A stretch of 25,303 nt of DNA from a virus: positions 1-25,303 of the IMG/VR virus record IMGVR_UViG_3300009155_000232. The stretch is one strand, 5' to 3'. Below, one piece after another: positions 1 through 6,940 of this stretch; position 1 is the stretch's first letter, and each line of letters opens with the position of its first letter. The notes beneath the pieces were generated by a model. It searched no databases. It saw only the letters and a list, made by a program, of their open reading frames with translations, and had not been told where the DNA came from. The position numbers and the translations under genes are program-made.

Positions 1-53
1 GTCCCGGCCCACAAACGCGCCAAACGGCACCCCCCTACGGCCTCAAAAACGGC

Positions 54-244
54 ACCTAACGCCATTTTTAGCCCCAAATCAGGCCCGGTTTTCACGCTAA
101 AAACGCCACTTTCTGCCTTTTTAGGCCAATATCGCCGTGCCGATTTTAGCGCAAAAATCGACCCTAACGCCCTTTTTAGCGTAAAAAACGGCCCTGTTTT
201 TAGGGTAATAACGGCGTTGGACGCCCTTTTTAGCGTAAAAAGGG
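54..244. repeat. Noncoding T-tract repeat array (candidate cos/pac or origin region)
   Basis: This segment carries at least seven copies of a five-base T or A tract followed or preceded by AGC/GCT, centred near 67, 101, 120, 150, 178, 199 and 231. Two copies are exact 21-base direct repeats (167-187 and 221-241). The copy at 224-244 is a perfect dyad with arms CCCTTTTTA and TAAAAAGGG around GCG; another dyad lies at 141-160. I see no gene in 1-270. It lies between the HNH gene and the window edge, and small terminase sits at the other edge. If the genome is circular or cos-ended, this is the HNH-terminase junction. Binding by small terminase or by a replication protein is inference. Confidence 0.6.
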
Positions 245-270
245 GTGCCGATTGCGCTTTGATATCGCCA

Positions 271-597
271 TTACGCACGGTGCCGCCTTTTGACCAAATC
301 GCGCATGGTCTTGGCATCATGACACGCGCAGCATAATGGCTGTAGGTTCTCCCGGCTGTTATCGCCCCCGTCGCGTAACGGCCGTATATGATCCACTTCC
401 ACCGCCGGCACCGCGCGCCCGCGTTCCGCGCAATGCCGGCATACTGGCTCAGCGTTAAGCACTACTTCGCGCAACTTGCGCCAATTGACGCCGTAGCCGC
501 GTTGGTGCGCCGTCCCGCGCCTGGCGTCATGGTCCTTGAACACGATACGCGGCGTAACCTTTGGCTTGGACGTTTTAAGCCTAGGCGGAAGCCTCAT
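271..597 (-). CDS. HNH endonuclease
   Basis: This 108-residue protein is a phage HNH nuclease. A zinc pair C53-x-x-C56 is followed by the D69-H70 catalytic start of the HNH fold, N84 in the central position, and C89-x-x-C92-H93 followed by AKT. This is the usual layout of small HNH proteins encoded next to terminases. In HK97-like phages such proteins support terminase cutting at cos sites. Here the gene is at the left edge and small terminase at the right edge, so the pair would be adjacent on a circular map. The ATG at 597 overlaps the stop of the preceding gene as ATGA. Family assignment is firm; a packaging role is inferred from context. Confidence 0.9.
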   Translation of the reverse strand: MRLPPRLKTSKPKVTPRIVFKDHDARRGTAHQRGYGVNWRKLREVVLNAEPVCRHCAERGRAVPAVEVDHIRPLRDGGDNSRENLQPLCCACHDAKTMRDLVKRRHRA

Positions 598-878
598 ACG
601 TCAACCTTTCGATAGCCAGCGCGCCATAACGCTAACGCCAATGCGGTAGCGGTTTCCTCAACGCTTGCTTCGGTTAAATCAGGCTTGGCAGCGTGCAATA
701 CCTCATGGCAAAGCACGTCTAGCGCTCGCCGGCCACGCAATGCCCCGCGTATCTGAATCAAAGGGTGCCGGCCCGCAGGTAGCCAGCAGCGCCCCCAATC
801 GGAACCCATAACGCGCGCCGTTTCAAAACGGATACGCCAAAGACGGCCGGCGATCTTGGTTTTAAACTCACGTCGCAC
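594..878 (-). CDS. Small HExxH metallopeptidase-like protein
   Basis: A 94-residue protein starting at GTG (878), with GAGG six bases upstream. Residues 57-64 read CHEVLHAA, placing an H58-E59-V-L-H62 zinc-binding motif in a predicted helix; E74 or E75 in the next helix could be the third ligand. The N-terminal half (KIAGRLWRIRF) looks like short beta strands, and residues 41-52 (IQIRGALRGRRA) lead into the metal helix. This resembles short HExxH proteins of environmental phages. Substrate and activity are unknown, and 94 residues is very short for a secreted peptidase, so a minimal SprT-like or structural zinc role is equally possible. It overlaps the phosphoesterase gene by 11 bases. Confidence 0.7.
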   Translation of the reverse strand: MRREFKTKIAGRLWRIRFETARVMGSDWGRCWLPAGRHPLIQIRGALRGRRALDVLCHEVLHAAKPDLTEASVEETATALALALWRAGYRKVDV

Positions 879-1821
879 GAATCACCTCAGCCGCAAGCCT
901 GTATTCGCTTTGCTTGCCCGCAATATGCAAACGCATATAGACGGCGCCAAGCCCCTTGGGCGGCATTCCCTTTTCTACGCTCCAACCCCCAAACGCATCG
1001 CCATATTCATCCTTGTACGTACCCAACCGGCAATGCAATTGCTCGTCGATAGTTACCGCAACTTGGCCGTTAAACTGCCGTAGGCGTTCCCTGGCAATCG
1101 GCACTATCCAATGGTGATGCGAATGGCCCGTAATGACCATTTCGGCATCGGGGTAAAAACTGGCTTGCCGGCGGGTATCAAGCACGCCATGCGTCATTAA
1201 AGCGCCACCGCCCGAACCGTGAAAATATCGGACCTTAAACGAAAACGATCCGCCCTTGGCGCTTACCAGGCGGAATAGAACCCAACCGCCGTAGCCGCCG
1301 CTATACACGGGGCAAGGTCCAGCAGCGCTAAGCCCGGCGCAAAGCCGCTCGGTAAGATCAATTTCGTGCCGTTTCGTTACGCTTGTTTCGTGATTTCCGC
1401 GGCCAATAACCACAAACCTATCCGCGTACGGTGCATAAAACTTTACTGCTTCGCGCGTTACAGCGTCTAGGTAATCCCCGCATTGGTGTTCCGGCCTACA
1501 TGCGCTTTTATCGGCCCTTGGGTCCCATTTTCCTTGCATAGCGCACGCTAAATCGCCCACGTCGATAACCCCGCCTTTACGGCGCGCGATTTCATCTAGG
1601 TGCTTCCGCTCCAACTCCCAATCGCTATGCGCGTTATCGTGATGCCTGTCGCTGCTAAGCAACCCGTTCCATTCGAACGCGTGCGGCGTATCGCAAATCA
1701 TCGTTACCCGGTGAACGTTGCGCGTTAGTTTTTCAACGGTCCAGCGGCTACCGTTCACGCCTTCGCGCCAGTAATGCCCGTCCAACGTCTTTAAAACGCG
1801 TTCCAGTTCATTACGCGCCAT
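868..1821 (-). CDS. Calcineurin-like metallophosphoesterase
   Basis: 317 residues with the metallophosphoesterase signatures in order: SDRH (57-60), GD (89-90), GNHE (142-145), an isolated histidine in YFHGSG (201) and GHSHHH (232-237). These would bind two metal ions and hydrolyse a phosphoester bond. The order fits the calcineurin-like family, but D58-x-H60 comes after about 50 residues of N-terminal extension and residues 95-135 form an insert with two cysteines (C108, C114). The ATG at 1821 is preferred to 1839 because AAGGGG lies six bases upstream of it. Substrate is not evident; DNA end processing or removal of a signalling nucleotide are possibilities. It lies between two nuclease-like genes. 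Confidence 0.85.
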   Translation of the reverse strand: MARNELERVLKTLDGHYWREGVNGSRWTVEKLTRNVHRVTMICDTPHAFEWNGLLSSDRHHDNAHSDWELERKHLDEIARRKGGVIDVGDLACAMQGKWDPRADKSACRPEHQCGDYLDAVTREAVKFYAPYADRFVVIGRGNHETSVTKRHEIDLTERLCAGLSAAGPCPVYSGGYGGWVLFRLVSAKGGSFSFKVRYFHGSGGGALMTHGVLDTRRQASFYPDAEMVITGHSHHHWIVPIARERLRQFNGQVAVTIDEQLHCRLGTYKDEYGDAFGGWSVEKGMPPKGLGAVYMRLHIAGKQSEYRLAAEVIRAT

Positions 1822-2179
1822 CGGAAGCCCCTTGGACATGGCTACGCGTCATATCGGCAATAGCGCGGGCAATAGCCGGCCCATCCGCAACGCGTGCCAT
1901 AAACGTCCATTCGGTATCCCCATCCTCCCGAAACACTACAACCGGCGCCCGGCCGTCTTTGCAATCGGCAATAGCCTGGCGTAGCCACTTCAACGCGGCC
2001 ACCTTTGAATAGCGCTTGCATTCGACGTGCAAGCCTGGCACCCCGATTAAATCCGCATCGCCCGCGCGGCCGCAAAACTGGACGCTTCGCCTGGCGTTTG
2101 TTGCGTTCCAATGCAACGCCAGCACCGCGGCGCATTCCCGTTCCCCCGCCTTGCCCTTTTGCCTTTGCATCTTGCCCAT
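1811..2179 (-). CDS. PD-(D/E)XK nuclease, Holliday junction resolvase-like
   Basis: 122 residues with the core of a small PD-(D/E)XK nuclease: GERE with E13 in the first helix, GDADLIG with D43, and the HVECK strand with E53-x-K55, followed by a helix and the strand PVVVFRED. This arrangement is typical of phage resolvase-like enzymes, which cut branched DNA before packaging. The ATG at 2179 is chosen because AGGGG precedes it at a suitable distance; an upstream in-frame start at 2221 has no such site. The fold is well supported; substrate preference is inferred from related phage enzymes and from the nearby HNH and recombination genes. Confidence 0.8.
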   Translation of the reverse strand: MGKMQRQKGKAGERECAAVLALHWNATNARRSVQFCGRAGDADLIGVPGLHVECKRYSKVAALKWLRQAIADCKDGRAPVVVFREDGDTEWTFMARVADGPAIARAIADMTRSHVQGASDGA

Positions 2180-2192
2180 ATTGCCCCTTTTG

Positions 2193-2468
2193 TTAACCCG
2201 CAGACCAAAACGGTTTAGCATCGTCTCCGTAGCGAATGCGCCCGGCGTAAAACCAGTTCCCTAGCGAATCGGGTAGGTACACGGCTTCCGTATACGCGTC
2301 CTTTTTAATCCCCTCGGGAATTTCGTCTAAGCACGTCCCGCAAACGCAAGGAACCCGGATTTCTAGTACCTCGGCATCCTCCAACGTAATAACGTCGCCA
2401 TCGCATGGCCCCCAACGTAGGGTTACTTCGGGCAACGTCATATTGGCATTGTGCCACGCTCTAGCCAT
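2193..2468 (-). CDS. Small phage protein of unknown function
   Basis: 91 residues starting at ATG 2468, with GGGTGA upstream and only three bases after the previous stop. I do not recognise a named family. A GP-x-DG motif near residue 21 (WGPCDGDVI), a short Cys cluster (CVCGTC) and a C-terminal segment WFYAGRIRYG resemble short beta-rich proteins common in actinobacterial and environmental phages, whose role is unknown. The three closely spaced cysteines could bind metal or form a disulfide. It sits in the operon between an unknown gene and the resolvase-like gene. Confidence 0.65.
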   Translation of the reverse strand: MARAWHNANMTLPEVTLRWGPCDGDVITLEDAEVLEIRVPCVCGTCLDEIPEGIKKDAYTEAVYLPDSLGNWFYAGRIRYGDDAKPFWSAG

Positions 2469-2471
2469 TTT

Positions 2472-2843
2472 TCACCCTTGCAACCTTTCCCGGAACTGCG
2501 CCCGCAACCTTAGCGCTTGCATTTGCCGTAGGTAAGAATGCACTAGGCGCAACACTTCCCGTAATTCGAATTCGTCTACAACCGCCGTACGTGCGGCCCG
2601 TTTGCAGCGCTCAACGTTCCGCACCTCCAGCGCTTCGCACGCCTGGCAATGGTCAATACAGCAAACCCGTTCCAATACCGCCACGGCTAGAACCAATTGC
2701 TGGCGCTGCCTGGATAGGTGCCGTCTGTAATCCTGCACGCTACTTTGGTCTGCGGTGCCGTTTTCAAGGCTTGCCAAAATCCGAATAACCACGCTCGGCG
2801 GCGCCGGCTTTGGCTGTTCGGTTTTATTGTGCGTGCCCGTCAT
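2472..2843 (-). CDS. Unknown helical Cys-containing protein
   Basis: 123 residues, unrecognised. The N-terminal 20 residues are polar and proline-rich; the remainder is mostly predicted helix rich in Arg, Leu and Gln. A cysteine cluster in the middle (CCIDHCQACEA, then C further on) could form a small zinc site. The ATG at 2843 has AGGGCG upstream. This is the first gene after the repeat- and hairpin-rich segment 2855-2969, so it probably heads a transcript covering the genes down to HNH. No membrane segment or signal peptide is visible. Confidence 0.65.
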   Translation of the reverse strand: MTGTHNKTEQPKPAPPSVVIRILASLENGTADQSSVQDYRRHLSRQRQQLVLAVAVLERVCCIDHCQACEALEVRNVERCKRAARTAVVDEFELREVLRLVHSYLRQMQALRLRAQFRERLQG

Positions 2844-2854
2844 TCTGCGCCCTG

Positions 2855-2922
2855 GCGCATTGCGCTTTTTATTGTGTTGTGCGTCTCTTTAGAGCGCACA
2901 CACACAAATAAAAGCAATGCGC
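2855..2922 (-). other. Long imperfect hairpin upstream of the left-end operon
   Basis: The outer arms GCGCATTGC (2855-2863) and GCAATGCGC (2914-2922) are perfect inverted repeats. Inside them a T-rich/GTG-rich arm faces an A-rich/CACAC arm with small bulges, so most of the 68 bases could fold into one stem. It lies about 12 bases upstream of the ATG at 2843. On the minus strand the inner arms are A- and T-rich, but there is no T run after the outer arm, so a classical terminator is not supported. Confidence 0.55.
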
Positions 2923-2950
2923 GGATTGTGTTGCGTGGATTGTGTTGCGT
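2923..2950. repeat. Tandem 14-base operator-like repeats
   Basis: GGATTGTGTTGCGT occurs twice, abutting (2923-2936 and 2937-2950). A related copy ATTGTGTTGTGCGT is at 2871-2884, and an inverted half, CGCACAAT, is at 2955-2962. The cluster sits just downstream of a TATAAT box on the minus strand, where a repressor or initiator protein could bind. No obvious repressor gene is in the window, so the partner is unknown. Confidence 0.6.
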
Positions 2951-2963
2951 AATTCGCACAATT

Positions 2964-2969
2964 ATTATA
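2964..2969 (-). promoter_or_regulatory. Candidate -10 box (TATAAT) after the primase-helicase gene
   Basis: A perfect TATAAT is present on the minus strand, about 120 bases upstream of the ATG at 2843. The region at the expected -35 spacing (2986-2993) has no good TTGACA match, so this would be a weak or activator-dependent promoter. It is supported mainly by position between two operon segments and by the repeats just downstream. Confidence 0.35.
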
Positions 2970-2978
2970 GGACTAGTT

Positions 2979-4886
2979 TTAGACTTCCTTTGTACCGTCT
3001 GTAAGCCGGTTGCGAATCCAAACCGCACCCTTGGTAGCGCCCGTCTTGCGAATCAGCCCCTTACCTAGCGCAGCGCTGCGCAGGATGCGTAGCCGGTGCG
3101 TGCTTAGCCCAAACTCCTCCGCCTTGCCCACCATGTAATCGGCTCCAACGCCGCCAAAGGTTACGAATTCCTCCGCAAACCTTTGCGCGTTCCATCCGTC
3201 CGATTCCGCCGCCTTGGCGCTCTTTAGGTCTGCTGGATCGCCCATTGGGTCCACTTCAAATACCGGCCAATTGAACCGCAGCACTTTGGGCGCAATGGGT
3301 GCAAAGGATCGCACCGCAGAATCCAGCACTACGCAATTCTCTTCACGATGCTGGCGAAGAATCATATGGGTATCCGCGGCACGGCTAATGCTGCCGGCGC
3401 CACTACCTACGTCTGTTACGCTGCGTTCCGATTGGTTTCCCTTGCTCGTATGATGCACCTGCACGAACGCGCAATCTAGGCGGCGCGCCCAACCGTCGAT
3501 TAGGTTGTATAGCCCTGCCATACCGCCGTTACTGTTTTCCTCCACGTCTGCCGGAATGAAACGGTAGAACGCGTCCAGGATGATTAGCGAATAGCAACCG
3601 CTTTCGATATGGTCAAAGACTGCCGCGCCAAGGCTATTAAAATCCTTCAGGTTGCCGCGAAGGTTCAATACCTCCAGGTTGCCTAGCGACTCGACGTTAA
3701 CCCCCATTGCCGATGCAACCTTTGGGATACGGTGCGCCGTAGTTTCTTGGTGCAACTCATTATCCACTAGCAGCACGCGGCCCGCTTCCATTCGAAACCC
3801 CAACCACGGCCGGCCAGTAGCGCAGGAAATCGCTAGCCCAGTAACTAGCCAACTCTTACCGATCTTTGGTTGGCTAACCAGGTTAAGTGTTTCACCGCTA
3901 CGTAGGACGCCTTCAATAATTGGGCGCCGCAACTCGGGGAATTCCTGAACCAGCGCGGGCGCCCGTACGGGCTTCAGCGGCCGCGATTCCTCCACGGGTT
4001 CCGCTGCTTCCGCAGGACCGTTAGACGGCTTCCTAGGCGCCTTAAAAGCGTTCTCCACTTGGCGCCCAACGTCGCGCAAATCCTCGGCGCTAAGCCCTAG
4101 CGTTTCCGCTCGGCGCTGGATAGCCGCCTTTGCTTCCGCCAACGGCCATGCCCGCGCGGCCATGTCGCACGCCACCGTAAAAATCGTAGTGCGCCGGCCA
4201 TACGCCGTCATCACGTAGCCATCATCTAAGAAACGTTTCGCTAGCATTGAAAGGCTACGCGGTGCAACGGGTGCCGCCGGCTCGTCTGCCGTTTCAAAAT
4301 GCGCCGGATCGGGGAATTCGTCTAGCGAATAAATGTTCTCGGGTACGCAATCATGCACCACGCATACTGGCCGGTGCGGGTACTTCCAGTTAACAAAACC
4401 GGGAATCCGAAGAATGCGCGGCGCATCGGTAACGCTGGCGTCAGATTTCAACCGTGCGGCCAAAGCCTTTTGGTAGCGCGTCCACAACGCTAGGTCCGTC
4501 ATGGGTTCATCTAGGCGCCAGTACATATGTACGCCGCCGCCCGTTAGAACCGTTACCGTAGGGTGCGGAATGCACGCATCGGTATACGCCTGGCGCGCCT
4601 GTTCAACCGTTGTACCGCCGTCAAAATCCGCGAATAGGCAACGCGCTAGCGCGACGTCTGCCGCCGTACCGCCGTACCTCAGCCGCGGGTTAGCGCCGTA
4701 ATAGGCTTGCACGTCGGCGCCGGCATTCGCAATACGCGTAATCACCTTCGCGGCTTTAGCCTGGTTAACCCATTCCCGGATGCACACTTTGCCTAGCGTG
4801 CGGAATTCGATTAGGTCCGACGGTTCAAATATGAAACCAAACAATTGGTACGCGGCTTCGATTGCTGCCGCCGGTTCTACTGTCAT
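2979..4886 (-). CDS. Primase-helicase fusion (PrimPol-like plus RepA-like ATPase)
   Basis: 635 residues in three parts. Residues 1-200 look like an archaeo-eukaryotic/PrimPol-type primase: FADFD (85-89, catalytic D87-x-D89), GGGVHMYWRL (116-125) and APRILRIPGFVNWKYP (155-170). Residues 320-550 form a RecA-like ATPase of the RepA/AAA_25 type: Walker A VSQPKIGKS (337-345), Walker B LIILD (434-438), sensor-like VQVHHTS (476-481) and SGAGSISRAAD (495-505). Residues 565-630 look like a winged helix. The first Walker A position is S rather than G or A, which is tolerated in this family. It would prime and unwind DNA at the phage origin. The ATG at 4886 has AAGGA upstream. It is the main replication protein here; no polymerase is encoded, so the host replisome is probably used. 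Confidence 0.85.
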   Translation of the reverse strand: MTVEPAAAIEAAYQLFGFIFEPSDLIEFRTLGKVCIREWVNQAKAAKVITRIANAGADVQAYYGANPRLRYGGTAADVALARCLFADFDGGTTVEQARQAYTDACIPHPTVTVLTGGGVHMYWRLDEPMTDLALWTRYQKALAARLKSDASVTDAPRILRIPGFVNWKYPHRPVCVVHDCVPENIYSLDEFPDPAHFETADEPAAPVAPRSLSMLAKRFLDDGYVMTAYGRRTTIFTVACDMAARAWPLAEAKAAIQRRAETLGLSAEDLRDVGRQVENAFKAPRKPSNGPAEAAEPVEESRPLKPVRAPALVQEFPELRRPIIEGVLRSGETLNLVSQPKIGKSWLVTGLAISCATGRPWLGFRMEAGRVLLVDNELHQETTAHRIPKVASAMGVNVESLGNLEVLNLRGNLKDFNSLGAAVFDHIESGCYSLIILDAFYRFIPADVEENSNGGMAGLYNLIDGWARRLDCAFVQVHHTSKGNQSERSVTDVGSGAGSISRAADTHMILRQHREENCVVLDSAVRSFAPIAPKVLRFNWPVFEVDPMGDPADLKSAKAAESDGWNAQRFAEEFVTFGGVGADYMVGKAEEFGLSTHRLRILRSAALGKGLIRKTGATKGAVWIRNRLTDGTKEV

Positions 4887-4913
4887 GGCTTCCTTGCCTT
4901 TCGTTTCGGTTGC

Positions 4914-5399
4914 TTAATGAAACGCGCTAACGTCGAATAGAAATTCGTCGGGGTTGTACGCGACGCCTAAGTTTTGTGCAACGTCTAGCGCCGGAATACC
5001 TCCGCATACCAACGCCTCCGCTTCCGCTAGCGGTACAAAAAACCAATTCACTTTACCGCGTTCAAAATGCTTATGCTCAACTATTGCGTAGCGCCCATCC
5101 GCAAATAGGCACACGCAATAAATCCAATCGCACGCGGTGCAAAAGCAATCGTTAAATTTGAAACCGGGTCTTCTCTTGTTTCCGCCCTTGCCCAACAAAC
5201 TCCGGTCCCAATTTAACCGCGACGTTTTTACGGAAACAAAAGTAGCGCTAAGCCTGTCGCCTTCGGGAATGCTCAAAACCAAATCGTAGGAAAAGCCTTC
5301 GCCGCCCTTGCTTACTTGGTATCCACGCGCGGAAAGCATTGCCATAACCAGCGCTTCGCCGATATTGCCAATGCACTTAGTTTCCCCTGGTTCCTGCAT
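4914..5399 (-). CDS. PD-(D/E)XK-like protein with atypical active site
   Basis: 161 residues if it starts at ATG 5399. The N-terminal region follows the restriction-endonuclease fold: GNIGEALVMAML (E15 in helix 1), then FSYDLVLSI (D39), then FVSVKTS with K58. The usual acidic residue or Gln two before the lysine is Ser (S56), so catalysis may be altered or lost. The later part has five cysteines (C85, C87, C90, C95, C97) and a WIYCVCLF strand. It may be a nuclease or a DNA-binding derivative. The start is uncertain: 5399 overlaps the preceding gene by 23 bases and its ribosome site is weak, and the open frame continues further upstream. Confidence 0.6.
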   Translation of the reverse strand: MQEPGETKCIGNIGEALVMAMLSARGYQVSKGGEGFSYDLVLSIPEGDRLSATFVSVKTSRLNWDRSLLGKGGNKRRPGFKFNDCFCTACDWIYCVCLFADGRYAIVEHKHFERGKVNWFFVPLAEAEALVCGGIPALDVAQNLGVAYNPDEFLFDVSAFH

Positions 5400-5598
5400 C
5401 GCGTTCCGCTTTCTGTTCCAAGTACAAGTTTCGCTTGCGGAAATCTTCGCACCGCTCGCGCAAATAATCTGCGCGTTCCTCCCACGTCTTGGCTTCCTCG
5501 CGTAGCGTGGCGATAGCCTCAATAGCCCGATAGATGGGACCGTTAGGCGCAAGCGCTATGCGCTGCAAATCCCTTAGTAGTGCATCGTATTTTTCCAT
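5377..5598 (-). CDS. Small coiled-coil protein of unknown function
   Basis: 73 residues, strongly charged and predicted to be almost entirely helical (IEAIATLREEAKTWEERADY and onward), suggesting a coiled coil. No known family was recognised. Its ATG lies 10 bases after a strong stem-loop, and the only purine-rich ribosome site, AGGGG, is in the 3' arm of that stem. Expression may therefore be low or conditional. It overlaps the following gene. Confidence 0.6.
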   Translation of the reverse strand: MEKYDALLRDLQRIALAPNGPIYRAIEAIATLREEAKTWEERADYLRERCEDFRKRNLYLEQKAERDAGTRGN

Positions 5599-5608
5599 AG
5601 GTAATAAA

Positions 5609-5640
5609 CCCCTAGCCGGGCTTTCGCCAGCGGCTAGGGG
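5609..5640 (-). terminator. Terminator-like stem-loop after the SSB-like gene
   Basis: Arms CCCCTAGCCG (5609-5618) and CGGCTAGGGG (5631-5640) are perfectly complementary. Within the loop a further GGC/GCC pairing closes a GAAA tetraloop on the minus strand. The minus-strand continuation is TTTATTACC, a modest U-rich tail, as in an intrinsic terminator. The stem also contains the ribosome site of the next gene, so it may act as an attenuator rather than a full stop. Confidence 0.65.
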
Positions 5641-5655
5641 CTTCCGGGGGTTCGG

Positions 5656-6132
5656 TTAGAAGGGAATATCAGAATCGGCCAGGTCGGTAGCCGACGCCTT
5701 AGGCTTTGCCTTGCCTGGCTTGGCGTCAAGTGTACGCGCCATATCCTTAAGGTATTCACCCACGCGCGCCTTGCCATTCTTGCCAACGTAACTACGGGCA
5801 ATAACGCTACGCCCTTCAAGGATTGATTCCTCAAACTGTCCGGCGTCCTTCGTAATCAGCGGGAAACCCGCCGCAAGCAACACTTCGTTGAGGCGGTAAA
5901 TCTTGGTTACTGGAATTGAATCGAAGAGCCTGTAGCGCTTTCCGTTAACGGTTGTATCCAACCAAAGGTTCACTTCCCAACCTTCGGGATTGTCCGCCGT
6001 CTTGACGTTTTCAAATGGGCTTTGGCGTGCCTCACTCTTAACGATTTCGAACGTGTACGTACCGTCCGGCAGAACCTCGGGCTTGTTTCCGCCTGGCGTG
6101 TTTTCCTTGCTGCCGTGAATTACCTTAACCAT
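5656..6132 (-). CDS. Single-stranded DNA-binding-like protein with SSB-type tail
   Basis: 158 residues. The middle (residues 20-125) is rich in beta strands, as expected for an OB-like domain: TYTFEIVKSEAR, WEVNLWLDTTVNGKRYRLFDSI, SVIARSYVGKNGKARVGEYL. It is followed by a K/A/P-rich linker and the acidic tip DSDIPF at the extreme C terminus. That tip matches the DDDIPF tail by which bacterial SSB recruits partner proteins. Lying directly behind the annealing protein (8-base overlap), it fits a role in coating ssDNA during recombination and replication. The OB fold itself is inferred. The ATG at 6132 has AAAGGA upstream. Confidence 0.75.
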   Translation of the reverse strand: MVKVIHGSKENTPGGNKPEVLPDGTYTFEIVKSEARQSPFENVKTADNPEGWEVNLWLDTTVNGKRYRLFDSIPVTKIYRLNEVLLAAGFPLITKDAGQFEESILEGRSVIARSYVGKNGKARVGEYLKDMARTLDAKPGKAKPKASATDLADSDIPF

Positions 6133-6940
6133 TGCTTGCTTCCTTTCGTGTTGCTTTCTGTTCCTCGCCCCGCTGAATGAGGCTTTCCAAATATTTCGTA
6201 ACTTGCGCGTCGTCGTCGCCCACTACCTTGCGGGCATTCGCCATTGCCTTCTGCCACGTGTACCTAGCCGATCCCATTTCACGCGCCAATTGCGCCACGC
6301 GTTCCGCCAATTCTCCAAGGCTTACCGCCGGCGACTCCGACTCCGCCGACGGCAAAACCTCGGGAATGCCTTCTAGCGCTACCGTCGAAGCGCTAGCCGG
6401 CTTTGTATTGGCAAGCCTGGCGTTCAACGCGGCAAGCCCGGAAGTCTGCACAACCTCGGCGCCGGCGCTAGTGGCTTCGGCTTCTACCTCGTACTCGGTT
6501 GGTCCAGCAAGCCCGAACGCTGCCTTCAGGCAATGCACTTCCGCCTTGATTCTCAGCATATGCCGCGGGCTTTTGTTCCACGTCGGGCTACTTTGCTTGA
6601 ATTCGTGTAGCCAGCACGTAAACGAAAACTGTCCGCCCAACGTGGTATGCACCGTGAACGTGCAGTATTCGCCGTGTTCATCTTCCCCGTAGCGCACGTC
6701 CGACGATTGATAGCGCCCGGTTTCATGCGCCAGGCGGCGCCACCCGTCAACGCCCACCACAACGCTGAGCCGGCCACCGTAGGAAATGGCGTAAATTTCC
6801 TTGCACAACGGGTTAAGGTTGTACGCCTTCATTAGTTCCGATAGCGCCAACTTATCTACGTCGCTGGCGTTCCGCGGCATGACACTATCAACGATGCGTT
6901 CAACCGCGGACGGTTCTAAAACTACCCTTGCAATACTCAT
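6125..6940 (-). CDS. bet: Red-beta (Bet/RecT) family single-strand annealing protein
   Basis: 271 residues, close to the 261 of lambda Red-beta. Two hallmark blocks are present: NLNPLCKEIYAI (41-52) and VVVGVDGWRRLAHETGRY (60-77), both matching the Bet branch of the RecT superfamily. A helix-rich region with the Lys/Arg residues expected for ssDNA binding follows (WNKSPRHMLRIKAEVHCLKAAFG). The C-terminal third is low-complexity and then helical, as in related phage proteins where it binds SSB or the exonuclease. It would anneal complementary single strands produced by the exonuclease upstream. The ATG at 6940 overlaps the previous stop as ATGA and has AAGGG at good spacing. Confidence 0.9.
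   Translation of the reverse strand: MSIARVVLEPSAVERIVDSVMPRNASDVDKLALSELMKAYNLNPLCKEIYAISYGGRLSVVVGVDGWRRLAHETGRYQSSDVRYGEDEHGEYCTFTVHTTLGGQFSFTCWLHEFKQSSPTWNKSPRHMLRIKAEVHCLKAAFGLAGPTEYEVEAEATSAGAEVVQTSGLAALNARLANTKPASASTVALEGIPEVLPSAESESPAVSLGELAERVAQLAREMGSARYTWQKAMANARKVVGDDDAQVTKYLESLIQRGEEQKATRKEASNG

Noticed and set aside
1-270. CRISPR array in the repeat region
   Set aside because: Repeat units are short, imperfect, in both orientations and without uniform spacers; no cas gene is present.
2840-3028. Minus-strand 62-residue open frame over the end of the primase-helicase gene
   Set aside because: It overlaps a strong coding region and the repeat/hairpin segment, and its sequence shows no domain; the noncoding explanation fits better.
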